Positions 54,601 through 64,000 of a DNA stretch of 64,000 nt are shown here, in pieces. Position numbers and translations under genes: made by a program. The notes under the pieces were generated by a model. The model saw only the letters and a program-made list of their open reading frames with translations. It had not been told where the DNA came from and did not search any database. The number at the start of each line of letters is the position of its first letter. Position 1 is the first letter of the stretch. The DNA is taken from the NCBI GenBank assembly GCA_033439295.1, contig JAVTLE010000008.1:2232001-2296000 (forward strand). Direction: 5' to 3'. The DNA comes from Deuterostichococcus epilithicus (taxonomy: Eukaryota > Chlorophyta > Trebouxiophyceae > Prasiolales > Stichococcaceae).

Positions 54601-55451
54601 CTAGACGTATGATGCAACGACGATGGCAATGTTGGCTGAATGTGTCAGACTATTGGCCTCCAGGGAATCTAGACGCAGCTGCCCGTGCATAGATTTTCTG
54701 ACGCAGTCAATGTGTGTGTCCACTCTGAGGTGGTCGTGCAAAGGTAAGATGAATCCTAAGCTCACGTAAAAGCACAAACCCAAACCCTTCAGGAAACTAG
54801 CACCCGTTTCTTGAGCTTGGCCCTCCAGGGAATTTGGACACGGCCACAGCGCACAGATTCTCTGCTCCGGAACGACCTGCACTCCTGCAGCCACTCAGCC
54901 AGACGCTTCCGGGATCATGTCCAGCAGCCTCGGCGCAAGTAAAGCTTTCGCTCTGCGCCGGAACCTGTCTACACACTACATAAAAGCGTGGCGGTGGCTA
55001 ACATGCCTATTGCAGACAGGGCTGGGTGTTGGGGCCAATTATGCGATATTTCCCCTCAGGTTCTCAGGGGTCAGCCACCTTCTGGAGGTTCCCATTCGCT
55101 TGCGAATACCTGTTCTTTAGGGTTTTTGATAACACAAAATATAGCTGCCACCGCAAGCCATCCAACGGGCGGTACCTGCTGATGCAACCACTCCCTCACG
55201 AAGCGCTCGTTGAGGTTGCAAGCTTCCGCGATGTCCGAGCTGGATGCTTTGCCGAGCTGCTTCATCTTGGCGTACATTCCGAGGGAGTCACCCAGCGCGA
55301 TCATGCTGCTGGACATGGCTCCAGACAAGTAGCTGAAGAGCTTCTGCTGCAGCAGCTCCGTCTCGGAAGGTGGCAGATTTTCATCAGCCACTGCTGCTAC
55401 TGCTGGCGCGCTGATTTTTGCTGCAGCAGCGGCTTCGGCAAGGGCTGCCAT
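51614..55451 (-). CDS. SAM-dependent methyltransferase with N-terminal winged helix, copy B
   Basis: This is a class I methyltransferase of the Rv2258c-like type; the substrate is unknown. The first exon (55451 to about 55174) encodes TELLQQKLFSYLSGAMSSSM, IALGDSLGMYAKMKQLG and CNLNERFVREWLHQQ, the winged-helix dimerisation domain. Next come FWLNEAQEGLLANEHGPDAS (about 54450), MQEAFRTGRGFTYDAMGDQA (about 54090) and EDGIAVADVGCGCD (about 53690-53645), SAM motif I. Then ELLFTLARAFPNSTYTGYDI (about 53300), LNISFRNPLEAGQGLPDAPT (about 52960), HDMARPDKVLPLVRK (about 52640) and YIINDPRGLPTPARNIAEAP with FYGFSCHCCLPSG (about 52320-52200). The end is MSEEGGMGYGTLGFQ (about 51925), then EEQARELAAAADFRGFED and SPMNNVFMLTP, with TGA at 51614-51616. 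It shares its exon order with copy A, so the pair arose by tandem duplication. Confidence 0.88.
51776..51810. repeat. C-run and (CG)n microsatellite in a methyltransferase intron
   Basis: A C-rich stretch runs into alternating CG with a GTG interruption. It lies in the intron before the last exon of copy B. Confidence 0.8.
54869..55199 (-). repeat. Possible echo of methyltransferase B exon 1 end, plus a second duplication
   Basis: The end of exon 1 and its donor (55169-55199, coding for EWLHQQ) resemble 54869-54900 in the following intron (GAGTGGCTGCAGGAGTGCAG and GTCGTTCC on the minus strand). The next bases, 54822-54871, also resemble 54655-54706, sharing GGC(C)CTCCAGGGAAT and GATT(T/C)TCTG. 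Similarity is about 70 percent, weaker than the other echoes. Confidence 0.4.
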
Positions 55452-55864
55452 CGTTGCCGCCAGGACAGGGCTGCTCTGGGCAAGTCACAACGTCAAACGC
55501 GATCCTCGCTTGAAAATGCAGAGGATTTGCGTGCGTTCGAGTTGGGCCGCGCTAGACAGTGTGTGCTCTCCTCAGCGATAACGCACATCCCATTGAACAT
55601 ATCGTGACATATGAGGTTTGACAACAGGCGAAACCTCAGGAGGCCACTTGGAGCAAGCTCACGAGAGCCGGACCAGGAAATCGTGGCCGACCTCCTTGCT
55701 GAGAATATGGAGTACTTGCTGCACCTCAGCCTGAAAGACGCCGCGGTCTCGGTTGGTGACCATCAGCCCAGATGATGCATCCATGGCGCACCAGGATTCC
55801 AGCTCGCAGCAGGGATGTTTGCTTCAACAGGCATGATGGCGAGGCTCTCGGCACCCAGCTGTGC
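55452..55864. other. Intergenic region between the two methyltransferase copies
   Basis: This is a 413-base tandem spacer that must hold the 3' UTR of copy A and the promoter of copy B. A fragment at about 55670-55760 has open frames on several strands but no motif. Confidence 0.5.
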
Positions 55865-58800
55865 ATCATGGTCGCAGGCGGTACACATTGTTCATCGGCG
55901 ACTCGAATGTGTCGATGACCTCAAAGCCACTGAACCCGGTGGCGGCGGCCAGCTCCCGCGCCTCCTTCTCCTGCGTGTGTGTCATTCGCCACCAGCTTTG
56001 CAAAGTCGCCAGCACAACCGATCCGAGCAAGCCAAATGCACAAGCTTTCAGACGGTATACAAGCGGGGAAGGGGGCGCGGGGGGTGCAGAACGGATACAG
56101 GCACAGCACCTGGAAGCCGAGCGCGCCGTATCCCAGACCGCCCTCCTCGGATAGGCCTGCAGACCAGGGGGCGCACCAGGCCAGAGTCAAGGCTGCTGCG
56201 GGTGAGGCTGCTGCTGGCGATGCGAGTCCAAGAGTTTGCATCCGTGACTGAGCAACGCTGCGCAATCAACAGATGATCACTTGGCTTGGACGCCCGCAGA
56301 CGAGAGCGGCAACCGCTGCATCCGAGACCGATGGCCGCCAGCAACGGCCACATCTGCCACAGCGTGCCGAACGGGACGACTGGCACAGGCAGAAGCTGCT
56401 GTTTTAACGCCCTATCTGCTCTTGCCTGACGGCAGGCACGCGTGGCAGGAGAAGCCGTAGTACAGCGATGCGCTGTCGGCATTCTCGGAAATGTTCTGCG
56501 CCGGCGTCGGTTTGCCTCGGGGGTCGTTGATGATATAGGAGCCAGAGGGCTTCAGCGCCTGCGCCCGATGCCACAGGCATGTGAAATCAGGGCAGTTGCA
56601 CCTGGCAGGCTTGCAACGCTACGGTGTCGCACATGCCGCCGTCCGTGGCTGCCTTGCAGCAGCGGCGACTGGGCATGGGTGAGGTAACTCGTGCAAAACT
56701 GATTGCGGCAGCCGAGGTTGCCTAGATGCACTTGACAGCACTCGGCTGTAGCCCAGAGCCAGTGCAGACTGCGCAGGAGCTGGAAAAGCCAGCGAGATTG
56801 GCCAGGAGCAGTGATTTGAGCCAATAAAGACATTTTTTGCGCGGGGCGCACCTTGCGGACCAGGGGCAGAACCTTGTCCGGGCGCGCCATGTCGTGCACC
56901 TGACATTCAAACATTCTGATGGTGGCATATTATGGAAAGTAGTGGAAGGACAACCTCGACCAGGCTAGGGACGGGAACACGCGTCTGTGCTCCTCAGCTT
57001 GCACAGCCAATGGACAGCTTGCTGACGGCCAGAGGCATGTGCAGCAGGCCACAATCTGCAACCCGACGAAAACTGTCAGAGGGGAACGAGGACAGGAGTG
57101 GCACCGCGTCCATGGTGATCACGAGGTCGTAGTGGGGGGCATCGGGCAGGCCCTGTCCTGCCTCCAGCGGGTTGCGGAAGCTAATGTCGAGGCCCCGATG
57201 CTCCGCCTCCTGCTTCCTGCAGCCGGTGCGAAGTACACTCTTCAAGACGGGGGGGAATCAGCATGGGCACAAGGGACCGGTTGGTACCACAACGCGCATT
57301 CGCACATGTGTGGGCGCCGCGTGTGAGACCACTTTACCAGGCAGTGAAGAAGGCAATATGCATTGACGTGTCATGTTCATGTTCAGCACGCCTTTGTTCA
57401 CAGCGACGAGAGGCTCTCACCGTGCGTCTGCGAGGGCGATCGACTTCTTGCTGATGTCGTATCCGTGGAAGCTGGATCGCGGGTACGCCTTTGCGAGCGT
57501 AAACAGCAGCTCGCCGGCCCTACGCAGCCAAGGGTTGGCCCATGATCAAGTGTACGTGCGAGCGTATGTTGTGGGGGCACGCATGAGATCAGCATGCGCA
57601 GGACGTGCCTAGTGAACCTCCGATGCGACAGCAGGATAGGTGCGGGTTCAAGCGCAAGGTCCGGAACAATGCGCACACCCGCAGCCCACGTCGGCGACGG
57701 TGATGCCGGCCTGCAGCTGCGCCGTCAGCCCCGGCAGAGTGTCCAGGCGCTTGACAAGAAAGTGCCGCACCCACACGCCCAGCGACCTGCAGGAGTGGCA
57801 TGTGTTTAGCTGGCGGAAGGTTACGAAGTCGCCTGGCACTGCGTTTCTATGGTGATGAACTGCTCACAAGCACAGCAGCAGCTGCTGGTTCACCAACTGC
57901 CAGGGCGACAGGTCCGCGGGGAACGCATGTGCAGCTCACGCCGCCAGACGCTGGCTCGGGCGCTGCAGTGCCCCCGACAAGAGCAAACATGTTCACGGCT
58001 CAGACTTGCTGTCGGCTCACCAGCCGCCTGCTGCACGCACTGCCACTGCGAGCTCTGTTCAGCGGCAAGCCTCGGGAGTACATTCAGAATTCGGAGGTGG
58101 CCGGTTGGGAGTGCGAACCTGCAGGTGGCGCAAGCGTTTGTGGTCCCCATGTCGTCATACCTGCGCAGGCAGCATGCATCCATGTGACATACCCTTGCTG
58201 CTCAGATGAACCGCGAAACGCGGCTTGAGATCCCCGAAATGCGGAGGAGCCCATGCAGGATAGATGTGAAACGAGGGGCCTGCAGAGCCGCAGCAGACGT
58301 TCAGGCTGTGTTTTGCTGCACGGAGGGCTGTCAGCATGGGGCGCACGTGAAGCCCTTGCCGGTGCGGAACGCCTCCAGCAGCTGGCCGTGCGTCGCCATC
58401 AGCTCCGGCACGTGCTGGAACAGGCCTGCGCGGGCAAGAAAGTGGTGTTGTCAACGAACCGTGCTGTGGAGTCCTGCGACTGCAGATGGGGTGCAAGAGT
58501 CTGCACAGCAGCCATGCACGGTGCACTCCAAAGGAGACGGCAGGCTGCAGCAAGAGCCCGGACCAGTGCCCTGGACCGCCTGTGCTGCTGACGCCGCAAC
58601 AGCACGGCCGCGGAAGAGGGCCAACACATCTGACGCATGGTTTGTGACAGGGCCGACATCGCACCGCCCATGAACAGCGGTGAGGCATTCGGTCCGTGCT
58701 CGTTGGCCAGCACCGCCTGCTGCGCCTCGTTCAGCCAGAAGCTGCCGGCCTCTGCGTCGGTCGACACCGTGCCGGCGCACGCCTGCGACGGAGGGTCGAG

Positions 58801-59194
58801 CTGCTGGACACGAGAATTTGACGCGGCGGCATGCGGCAGAAAGGGCCGCAACATGCAGGCCGAGGTCGCGAACCGCAGCTGCCTGTTGCTACAGATGCGA
58901 GCTATAACCTTTATTGGCGCCAACCTGCTGGTGCAGCCACTCGCGCACAAAGCGCTCATTCAATTTGCACGAATCTGCCAGCTGTGCGCTGGACGCTTTG
59001 CCGAGCGACTTGAGCCTGGTGAAAAGCCCCAGCGTGTCCCCCAAGGCTATGAGGCTGGACGTCATCGCGCCGCTCAGGCAACCAAAAAGCTTCTGCTGCA
59101 GCAGCTCCGCCTCTGACTTTTCTGGCTGCGGCGTTCCTGTTTTGCCGGGCGTAGTATTCGAGCCGGGGACCGCAGGCTCATTGATGGCCACCAT
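55865..59194 (-). CDS. SAM-dependent methyltransferase with N-terminal winged helix, copy A
   Basis: This is the upstream paralogue of the gene ending at 51614. The ATG at 59194 lies in ACCATGG, a good start context. Exon 1 has AELLQQKLFGCLSGAMTSSL, ALGDTLGLFTRLKSLGKASS and CKLNERFVREWLHQQ. Then FWLNEAQQAVLANEHGPNAS (about 58740), HVPELMATHGQLLEAFRTGK (about 58410), SPWQLVNQQLLLCL (about 57910) and VRHFLVKRLDTLPGL with GITVADVGCGC (about 57770-57680), SAM motif I. ELLFTLAKAYPRSSFHGYDI (about 57510), HRGLDISFRNPLEAGQGLPD (about 57200), HDMARPDKVLPLVRK (about 56890) and SYIINDPRGKPTPAQNISEN with YYGFSCHACLPSG (about 56555-56430) follow. The end is LSEEGGLGYGALGFQ (about 56150), then EKEARELAAATGFSGFEVID and SPMNNVYRLRP, with TGA at 55865-55867. 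It is head to head with the carrier gene. The substrate is unknown. Confidence 0.9.
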
Positions 59195-59853
59195 GGTTCC
59201 TCGGCGATGCAAATATTGAGTCGAATAATCTGTTGGAGCACTCCGCAGAGCGAAACGCGTCACTGTGGTTGATGACTGCAGTTCAAGGCAACGTGACAAC
59301 AGTCTGGACTCTGCAGCAGTGCTGGCGTAGGGAATAAAACCAGGATAAAACTACTCAAAAAAACTACTCAAATAGAGGTTTGCAATGTCAACCAAATAGT
59401 GGGAATGAGCAACCCGTGTGGGTTGGCTCATTTGATGGGGAGTCATGTCGGAGCACTCTGGTCCCGCTGAGTCACAGCCAGTCACGTTCGCGACAGGTGC
59501 GCACGGCATATTTCCTGTTTCAAAAAGCTATCCGTACTTGCTCGATAGACTCTCGCCATTGGCCGGCTCTGTGCGTGCACCTGCTCGGGCTTGTGAGCAC
59601 AGATCGCAGGTGAATCCATCGTATCCGACATTTGGGACGGGCCAACCGATGTGCGATTGACCTGAAACATCATAATTCGGTCGCTCAGATTACCCTTGGT
59701 AGGTGAGCAGCACAGTCTGAGCTCCGGCGCGATCCTCAGAAAACGCTGCGCAACTGGCATGCCAGCACTGGACAAAAACACCGGCGCAGCATTGATCAGG
59801 CAGCATCCGGTCGCAACCGTGTCGGCACTTTAGTTAGCTATCGTTCCTGCACC
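59195..59853. promoter_or_regulatory. Divergent region between methyltransferase A and the carrier gene
   Basis: This 659-base interval contains both 5' regions. A short AAAACTACTCAAA duplication lies near 59347-59371. No coding sequence is recognised. Confidence 0.5.
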
Positions 59854-62800
59854 ATGCGCTTGCCGCCATGGGCGCGGGCCGCGCATGAGCCTATGCGCTT
59901 TGAGCTGACCAGCGGCAGCGATGGGGGCGGCAATGGCAGCTGCAGCGGCAGCCTCCGCGTGGTGTCGGCACGGCACCGCGCGTCATCGACTGGCGGCATC
60001 ACGGGCGGCAGTGAGCCAGGGCATGCTGCCGCTGCCGCGCCATGCCGCTTTGCATCCATAACGCTGGGCTCGTGGCGGCACCGCCTGCCAAAGCTGAAGG
60101 AACGAGGGCCGACCTACGACCCATGGGATGCTCACACTGCCGAAGCGCCACGTGGCATCAGGCGGCGGGATGCTGACATTGTAGCGACGGCTTCAGCAGC
60201 GGTGGCCCCGCCTGGGGAGGCGCATGCTCCTGCGGCCGCCGCGGCAGCAGCACGACAGCCGCAACAGCAGCACTTTGGAGCACACCCTGAGGCGGAGCCT
60301 CAAGTGGGTGTATCCCCGCCGCAGCATGTTGCCGCGGCGCTCTCGCCGGGCGGCAGCCTCGCCGACTCCGATGGCGGCCGGCGGCAGCAGACGCAGGCCG
60401 GCGGGCTGGGCAAGCNGCAGGGCCTGCCGCNGTGGCTNGCGCAGCGGCTGCCGCGGCTGCCGGGCGGGCCAGAGCTGCGCAACAGCCTGCCGCTGTGGCT
60501 GGTGCTGTCGCCGCCGGGCGCGCCTGACAAGCGCCGCCTCATGACGGTGCAGGACTTCTTCAAGTACGCGGAGGACGAGGGTGAGAATTTGAGAATCTCT
60601 CAAAACCAAACCACTTTTAGGGTTGCAAGCCCTGAGGCTCGAGAGCCTTGCTCTGACTGATCGGTCGGAGCCAGTAGTTCCTGCTCGAAGCTTGTGCCGC
60701 CCTGGCTGGCGCGCCGCCCCCCGCCATATAGTGCAGGTTCGCTTGGCGTTTCTTGCGACCTCATTACCGCCGTGCCGCTGGAATACCCTTCCTGATGGCA
60801 ATTCCCCCCTGTGGGCCCCGGCTTCGCCATGGAACTGGCCCCTGCCCTAGCACTCGCATCTCGCTGCATTCCCCCAATCGCACACCGCCGCTGCCGCGCA
60901 GGCGCCGGCTTCTTCAGGGAGCTGGACCGCGACGGCGACGGCCGCGTGGGGCCGGACGACATCAAAGCCGCGCTGCGGGCGCGCAACCTGCCGGAGCGCC
61001 TCGCGCACGACTTCATCCGCGAGGCACGCGGCGGCCGCTGGTGGTCCAGCTCCATCGAGTGAGGCGACTTTCCTCGGGCAGCTGGTCTCGTTTTCTCGGT
61101 TTCATGCTGACAGATCTTCGGCAAACCCGCTGCGGCGCAAGCCACCTGCTTGCCAATGTACAAACGACGGCCCCTGATGCTGCAAGCATGCGAGCTGTGC
61201 AAGCGCACTCGAAGCAGCTGCTCTCATGCCTGCCACGTGCAAGTCGACAGCCGCTGGTAAAGCCCGGATTTTTCGAGCTGGAAGACTATGGCAAATTCAC
61301 CCAACATTCACTGCTGACGCTCTGTGACATCTTGTTCAACAGCTGGGAGGACTTCCAGGCGATGGTGGAGGAGCGGGAGCCGAAGATGCTGCGCGCCTTC
61401 ACCGCGATGCAGGTCGACGCCTCCGGGCAGCTCAAGACCGGCCAGATCCAGAGTGCGTACGGCTGTCACGGCCGTGCCGTAGAGAGACATCGCAGCATGC
61501 CTGTGAGCGGCACACACACTTTTCGTATCTTGCCAGTCGCAGGAGGCCATCAAGGCTTGAGGTCAACAGTAGGATGGCAGTGTTGATACGAGGCGTCAGG
61601 CGTCACATCTTGCATGTACTCGCGAGAAGTTCAGACGCATGCGCACTCATTGCCGTGTGCTTTGCTTGCAGGCACACTGAGCCGGCTTGGAGTGTCGGCG
61701 ACGGAGGAGAACGCCAAAGCAATGATCAGGTGTGGCCCGACAGCGGANCACCCCCCGCCAGTGTTCTGCTTGCATTGCTGCTGGTCACCCAAGCCGGCTG
61801 TCGCCCCCGGCTGTGCGCACCTCGCATTCCGGGCCCTGCCTCAGGCCGTGCCTCAGCACGTGGCTCGACTTGCCTCGGGCTGCCCGTCAGGCAGCAGTGG
61901 AGCCCCCTGCGCAAGTGCGTCGCCTGTGCACCCGCAGGACTCTGGGCGGGCAGGACGATGGTGCCGTGAGTTATGGCCGCTTCCGCCGCTTCGCCATCCT
62001 GCTGCCGCAGGAGCGGCTGACAGTCATGGACCCGGGCCTCGCCTGGTTCGAGGCTGCCACCGTCATGCCCCTGGGTGCGGCGCTGTTGCCGGCTGAACGC
62101 CTCAGTGCCTGCGAGTTCGTCTCGACAACCTGGTGTCGGGGCCTGTTGGAGGCTGCATGGAGCCCTCAGCATGCCCCCCAGAAATAAACACGTCCAGCTG
62201 TTTGGTGGAAGGCAGCAGCTGGCGCGGCGTTGCAACCGCGCTGATGGCTGCGGCGGCCAGCAAAAACGACAGTGGCATGCGCACCAGCCGGCCTGCGCAC
62301 CGTCCGCTCCGCTAGGGCCTGCAGAACCCTGCGCCAAGGCGCTTTGCGCACCAGCTCATGACAGCATCACCACGAACCAAGGGCGGGCCATTTCGTGGCG
62401 CAGTGCCGCCGGCGGCGGCGCGGGCGCAGGCCGACGCCGGCGGCCCCAGCTACCTGGTGGTTCTCGCCAAGGCGGCGCTGGCCGGCGGCCTAGCTTCCAG
62501 CGCCTCCGTCCTGGCGCTGCACCCCATTGACACGCTCAAGACGCGGGTGCAGAGCACGCCCGGCGCCACCATCCGCGGCATCGCCGCCAGCGCGCCGGCC
62601 ATTGGCCTGCGCGGCCTCTACCGCGGCATCATCCCCGCCGTGGGCGGTGCGAGGGCGGCGCCTGTCATTGTAGACCCCTGCTTGGAGGTCCCGGTGTACG
62701 TGTCCTGGGAACCTCGTGCTCGGCGAGGAGTGCAGCGAATGCAGCGGCGACTCTGGCACTGTGGGACATTTGATGGGCTGAGCTCCCTATTCTAGCCTGC

Positions 62801-64000
62801 AAAAGCGAGTGCTAGTTCAGTAGGACTTGGGTCGTGCATCTGCCCCCAGGGGATGCAAACCTCGGGTTGGCCGCATGCACCTCACTGATGGGCCGCATGC
62901 GCAGGCTCTTTCGTGAGCCACGGCGCGAGGACCCTGTCGTACGAGGCCGCTGCGACGGGCCTGGGGCGGGTGCTCGGCGGCGCCGCCGAGCTGCAGGTGT
63001 GCGCCTGTGGCCTGCGCAGACGTCGCCAACGGTTTCACGGTCAAGGGGTTCATGGATGTAATGGAATCTCTCGCGCATCTGTGCAAGCAGCGCCTCTGTG
63101 CAAGCAGACATAGCCGTAAATCAAACGATTGTGCACCCATCCCCAGGCCCCGTGTCACATGTCGCCCGCAGGTACAGGGCATCGCCAGCGGCGCGGGCAC
63201 CGTCATCGGTACCTGCATCCGCATCCCCTGCGAGGTCCTCAAGCAGCGGCTGCAGGTGGGCTGCTCTGGCCCGCCTTTGTTACAGTCTTCTTGTTGACAT
63301 TGCAATTGCTGCAAAGATGCGATGGATCCAGCTTGTCCTTTTCATATCTTTCTCTCCCCCCTGCTATGCAAAGCAATCGAAGCCTTTCCTGGTCAGATAG
63401 CAGACAGTCCGACGACCCTTGCTGACATGTTTGGACAGGTCGGGCGGCACGGGAATGTGATCGAGGCGGCGCGGGCAGCGACGGCGGCGGACGGCGGCGG
63501 TCTGTTCCGCGGCACGGCGGCGCTGCTCAGCCGAGAGGTGCCCTTCTACGTTTTCGGTGAGTCAGCAGACCTTGCGGCACCGCTGACGGCGGCCACCTCG
63601 GCTGCCATGCGCGGTCCTGTAGGGCTGTCCGAAGGATGCAAAGGTCCCTTGAATCCCCCTAATCCTTGGTCATCAGGGCGGCTGCTCGCTTGTCGGGTGC
63701 GCCCTTAGTGCCGCGGTCCTGCCAGACAGCCAGCCAGCAAGCATGAGAGGCCTGGGCAGTGGCCGTTGCTCGGATACTCTCTGAACGCATCCCTTGCACT
63801 GCAGGCATGGTGGGGTATCAGCAGCTGAAGAAGGTCGCCAACGGTGGGCATCGCAGTGCTGCGGCCAGCGTGCCGACTTCCACTGCCCACGGCATCTTGG
63901 CGGCCTGCACTGGGCCGCTGCGTGCCTACTGTGCCAGCCAGCTTGCTGGCAGGTCTTCATGTCCACCTGGCATGCCCGGACTTCTGATCCAACAACTCCA
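59854..64000 (+). CDS. EF-hand mitochondrial-type carrier, SAMTL-like, 5' part
   Basis: It is a member of the SLC25 family closest to the plant SAM transporter-like protein (Arabidopsis At2g35800); its substrate is unproven. Exon 1 (59854-60582) has a long Ala/Gln/Gly-rich N-terminus with three unknown bases, then SLPLWLVLSPPG and MTVQDFFKYAEDEG. Exon 2 (from 60901) has FFRELDRDGDGRVGPDDIKA, a good EF-hand loop. Then WEDFQAMVEEREPKMLRAFT with VDASGQLKTGQIQ (about 61348-61451), a degenerate loop; LGVSATEENAKAMI (about 61690); SYGRFRRFAILLPQERLTVM and WFEAATVMPL (about 61970-62070). The carrier part starts AALAGGLASSASVLALHPID then TLKTRVQ (about 62475-62551), the repeat 1 signature, and LYRGIIPAVGG. 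Next are SHGARTLSYEAAATGLGRVL, IRIPCEVLKQRLQ (about 63219-63255), GLFRGTAALLSREVPFYVFG (about 63500-63555) and MVGYQQLKKVANG (63806 on). The third repeat lies beyond the window. Confidence 0.9.

Noticed and set aside
54601-54894. Minus-strand frame of 97 codons as an extra methyltransferase exon
   Set aside because: The paralogue has no counterpart, and the resemblance to exon 1 covers only the splice border, so it is better seen as an intronic echo.
1-64000. CRISPR arrays, prokaryotic operons, tRNA or rRNA genes, transposons or viral remnants
   Set aside because: I saw no regularly spaced repeats, cloverleaf-like sequence, transposase or reverse-transcriptase motif, terminal inverted repeat or capsid gene. 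Repeats present are microsatellites, small minisatellites and exon echoes.

Overview
The window is nuclear DNA of an intron-rich, GC-rich green alga, most probably a trebouxiophyte of the Coccomyxa/Chlorella kind. This rests on gene content: CP12, a HUP-type hexose/H+ symporter, a plant-type guanylate kinase with a GVGKD P-loop, expansins, PDF-motif (OSB-like) proteins and a plant SAMTL-type EF-hand carrier. Genes have many short exons (often 50-200 nt) joined by GT-AG introns of about 100-500 nt, and several have TGTAA shortly after the stop, the usual algal poly(A) signal. The genus is a guess. I read exons by matching family motifs and frame-compatible splice sites; ends given to the base are start or stop codons, while internal exon limits are approximate.

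Layout: (1) 1-1372 +, 3' end of a hexose symporter. (2) 2531-4713 -, organellar guanylate kinase. (3) 5157-8002 +, DNAJC17-like J-domain/RRM protein. (4) 8372-16352 +, secreted copper amine oxidase. (5) 17814-18478 -, small secreted Pro-rich protein, with a Cys-rich exon-like piece at 16958-17052. (6) 19004-24600 -, TRM1 tRNA (guanine26-N2)-dimethyltransferase. (7) about 26035-29200 -, protein with five PDF motifs. (8) 29670-31657 +, CP12. (9) 32723-36473 - and 38527-41044 +, two head-to-head expansin-like genes. (10) 43253-45396 -, p24/TMED cargo receptor, probably continuing into a long tail down to 41609. (11) 46567-50997 +, secreted sialate O-acetylesterase-like SGNH hydrolase. (12) 51614-55451 - and 55865-59194 -, tandem paralogous SAM methyltransferases. 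(13) 59854-64000 +, EF-hand mitochondrial-type carrier, cut by the window end.

How they fit together: this is an ordinary euchromatic gene block, not a mobile or viral island. The middle (about 32.7-51 kb) is rich in secretory-pathway and wall-related genes (two expansins, a p24 receptor, an O-acetylesterase), and the amine oxidase and Pro-rich protein lie upstream. I claim no operon-like coupling. Five neighbouring pairs are head to head and may share promoters.

The least explained signal is a recurring pattern of decayed copies of an exon edge, including its splice site, lying 90-300 nt away inside the adjacent intron. I found it in five unrelated genes (TRM1, PDF-motif gene, amine oxidase, DNAJC17, methyltransferase). 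Other points are the five-PDF protein without a visible OB fold, a CP12 lacking the N-terminal cysteine pair, low-complexity insertions in both expansins, and a p24 protein with a long tail. I saw no CRISPR array, tRNA or rRNA gene, and no recognisable transposon or viral remnant.
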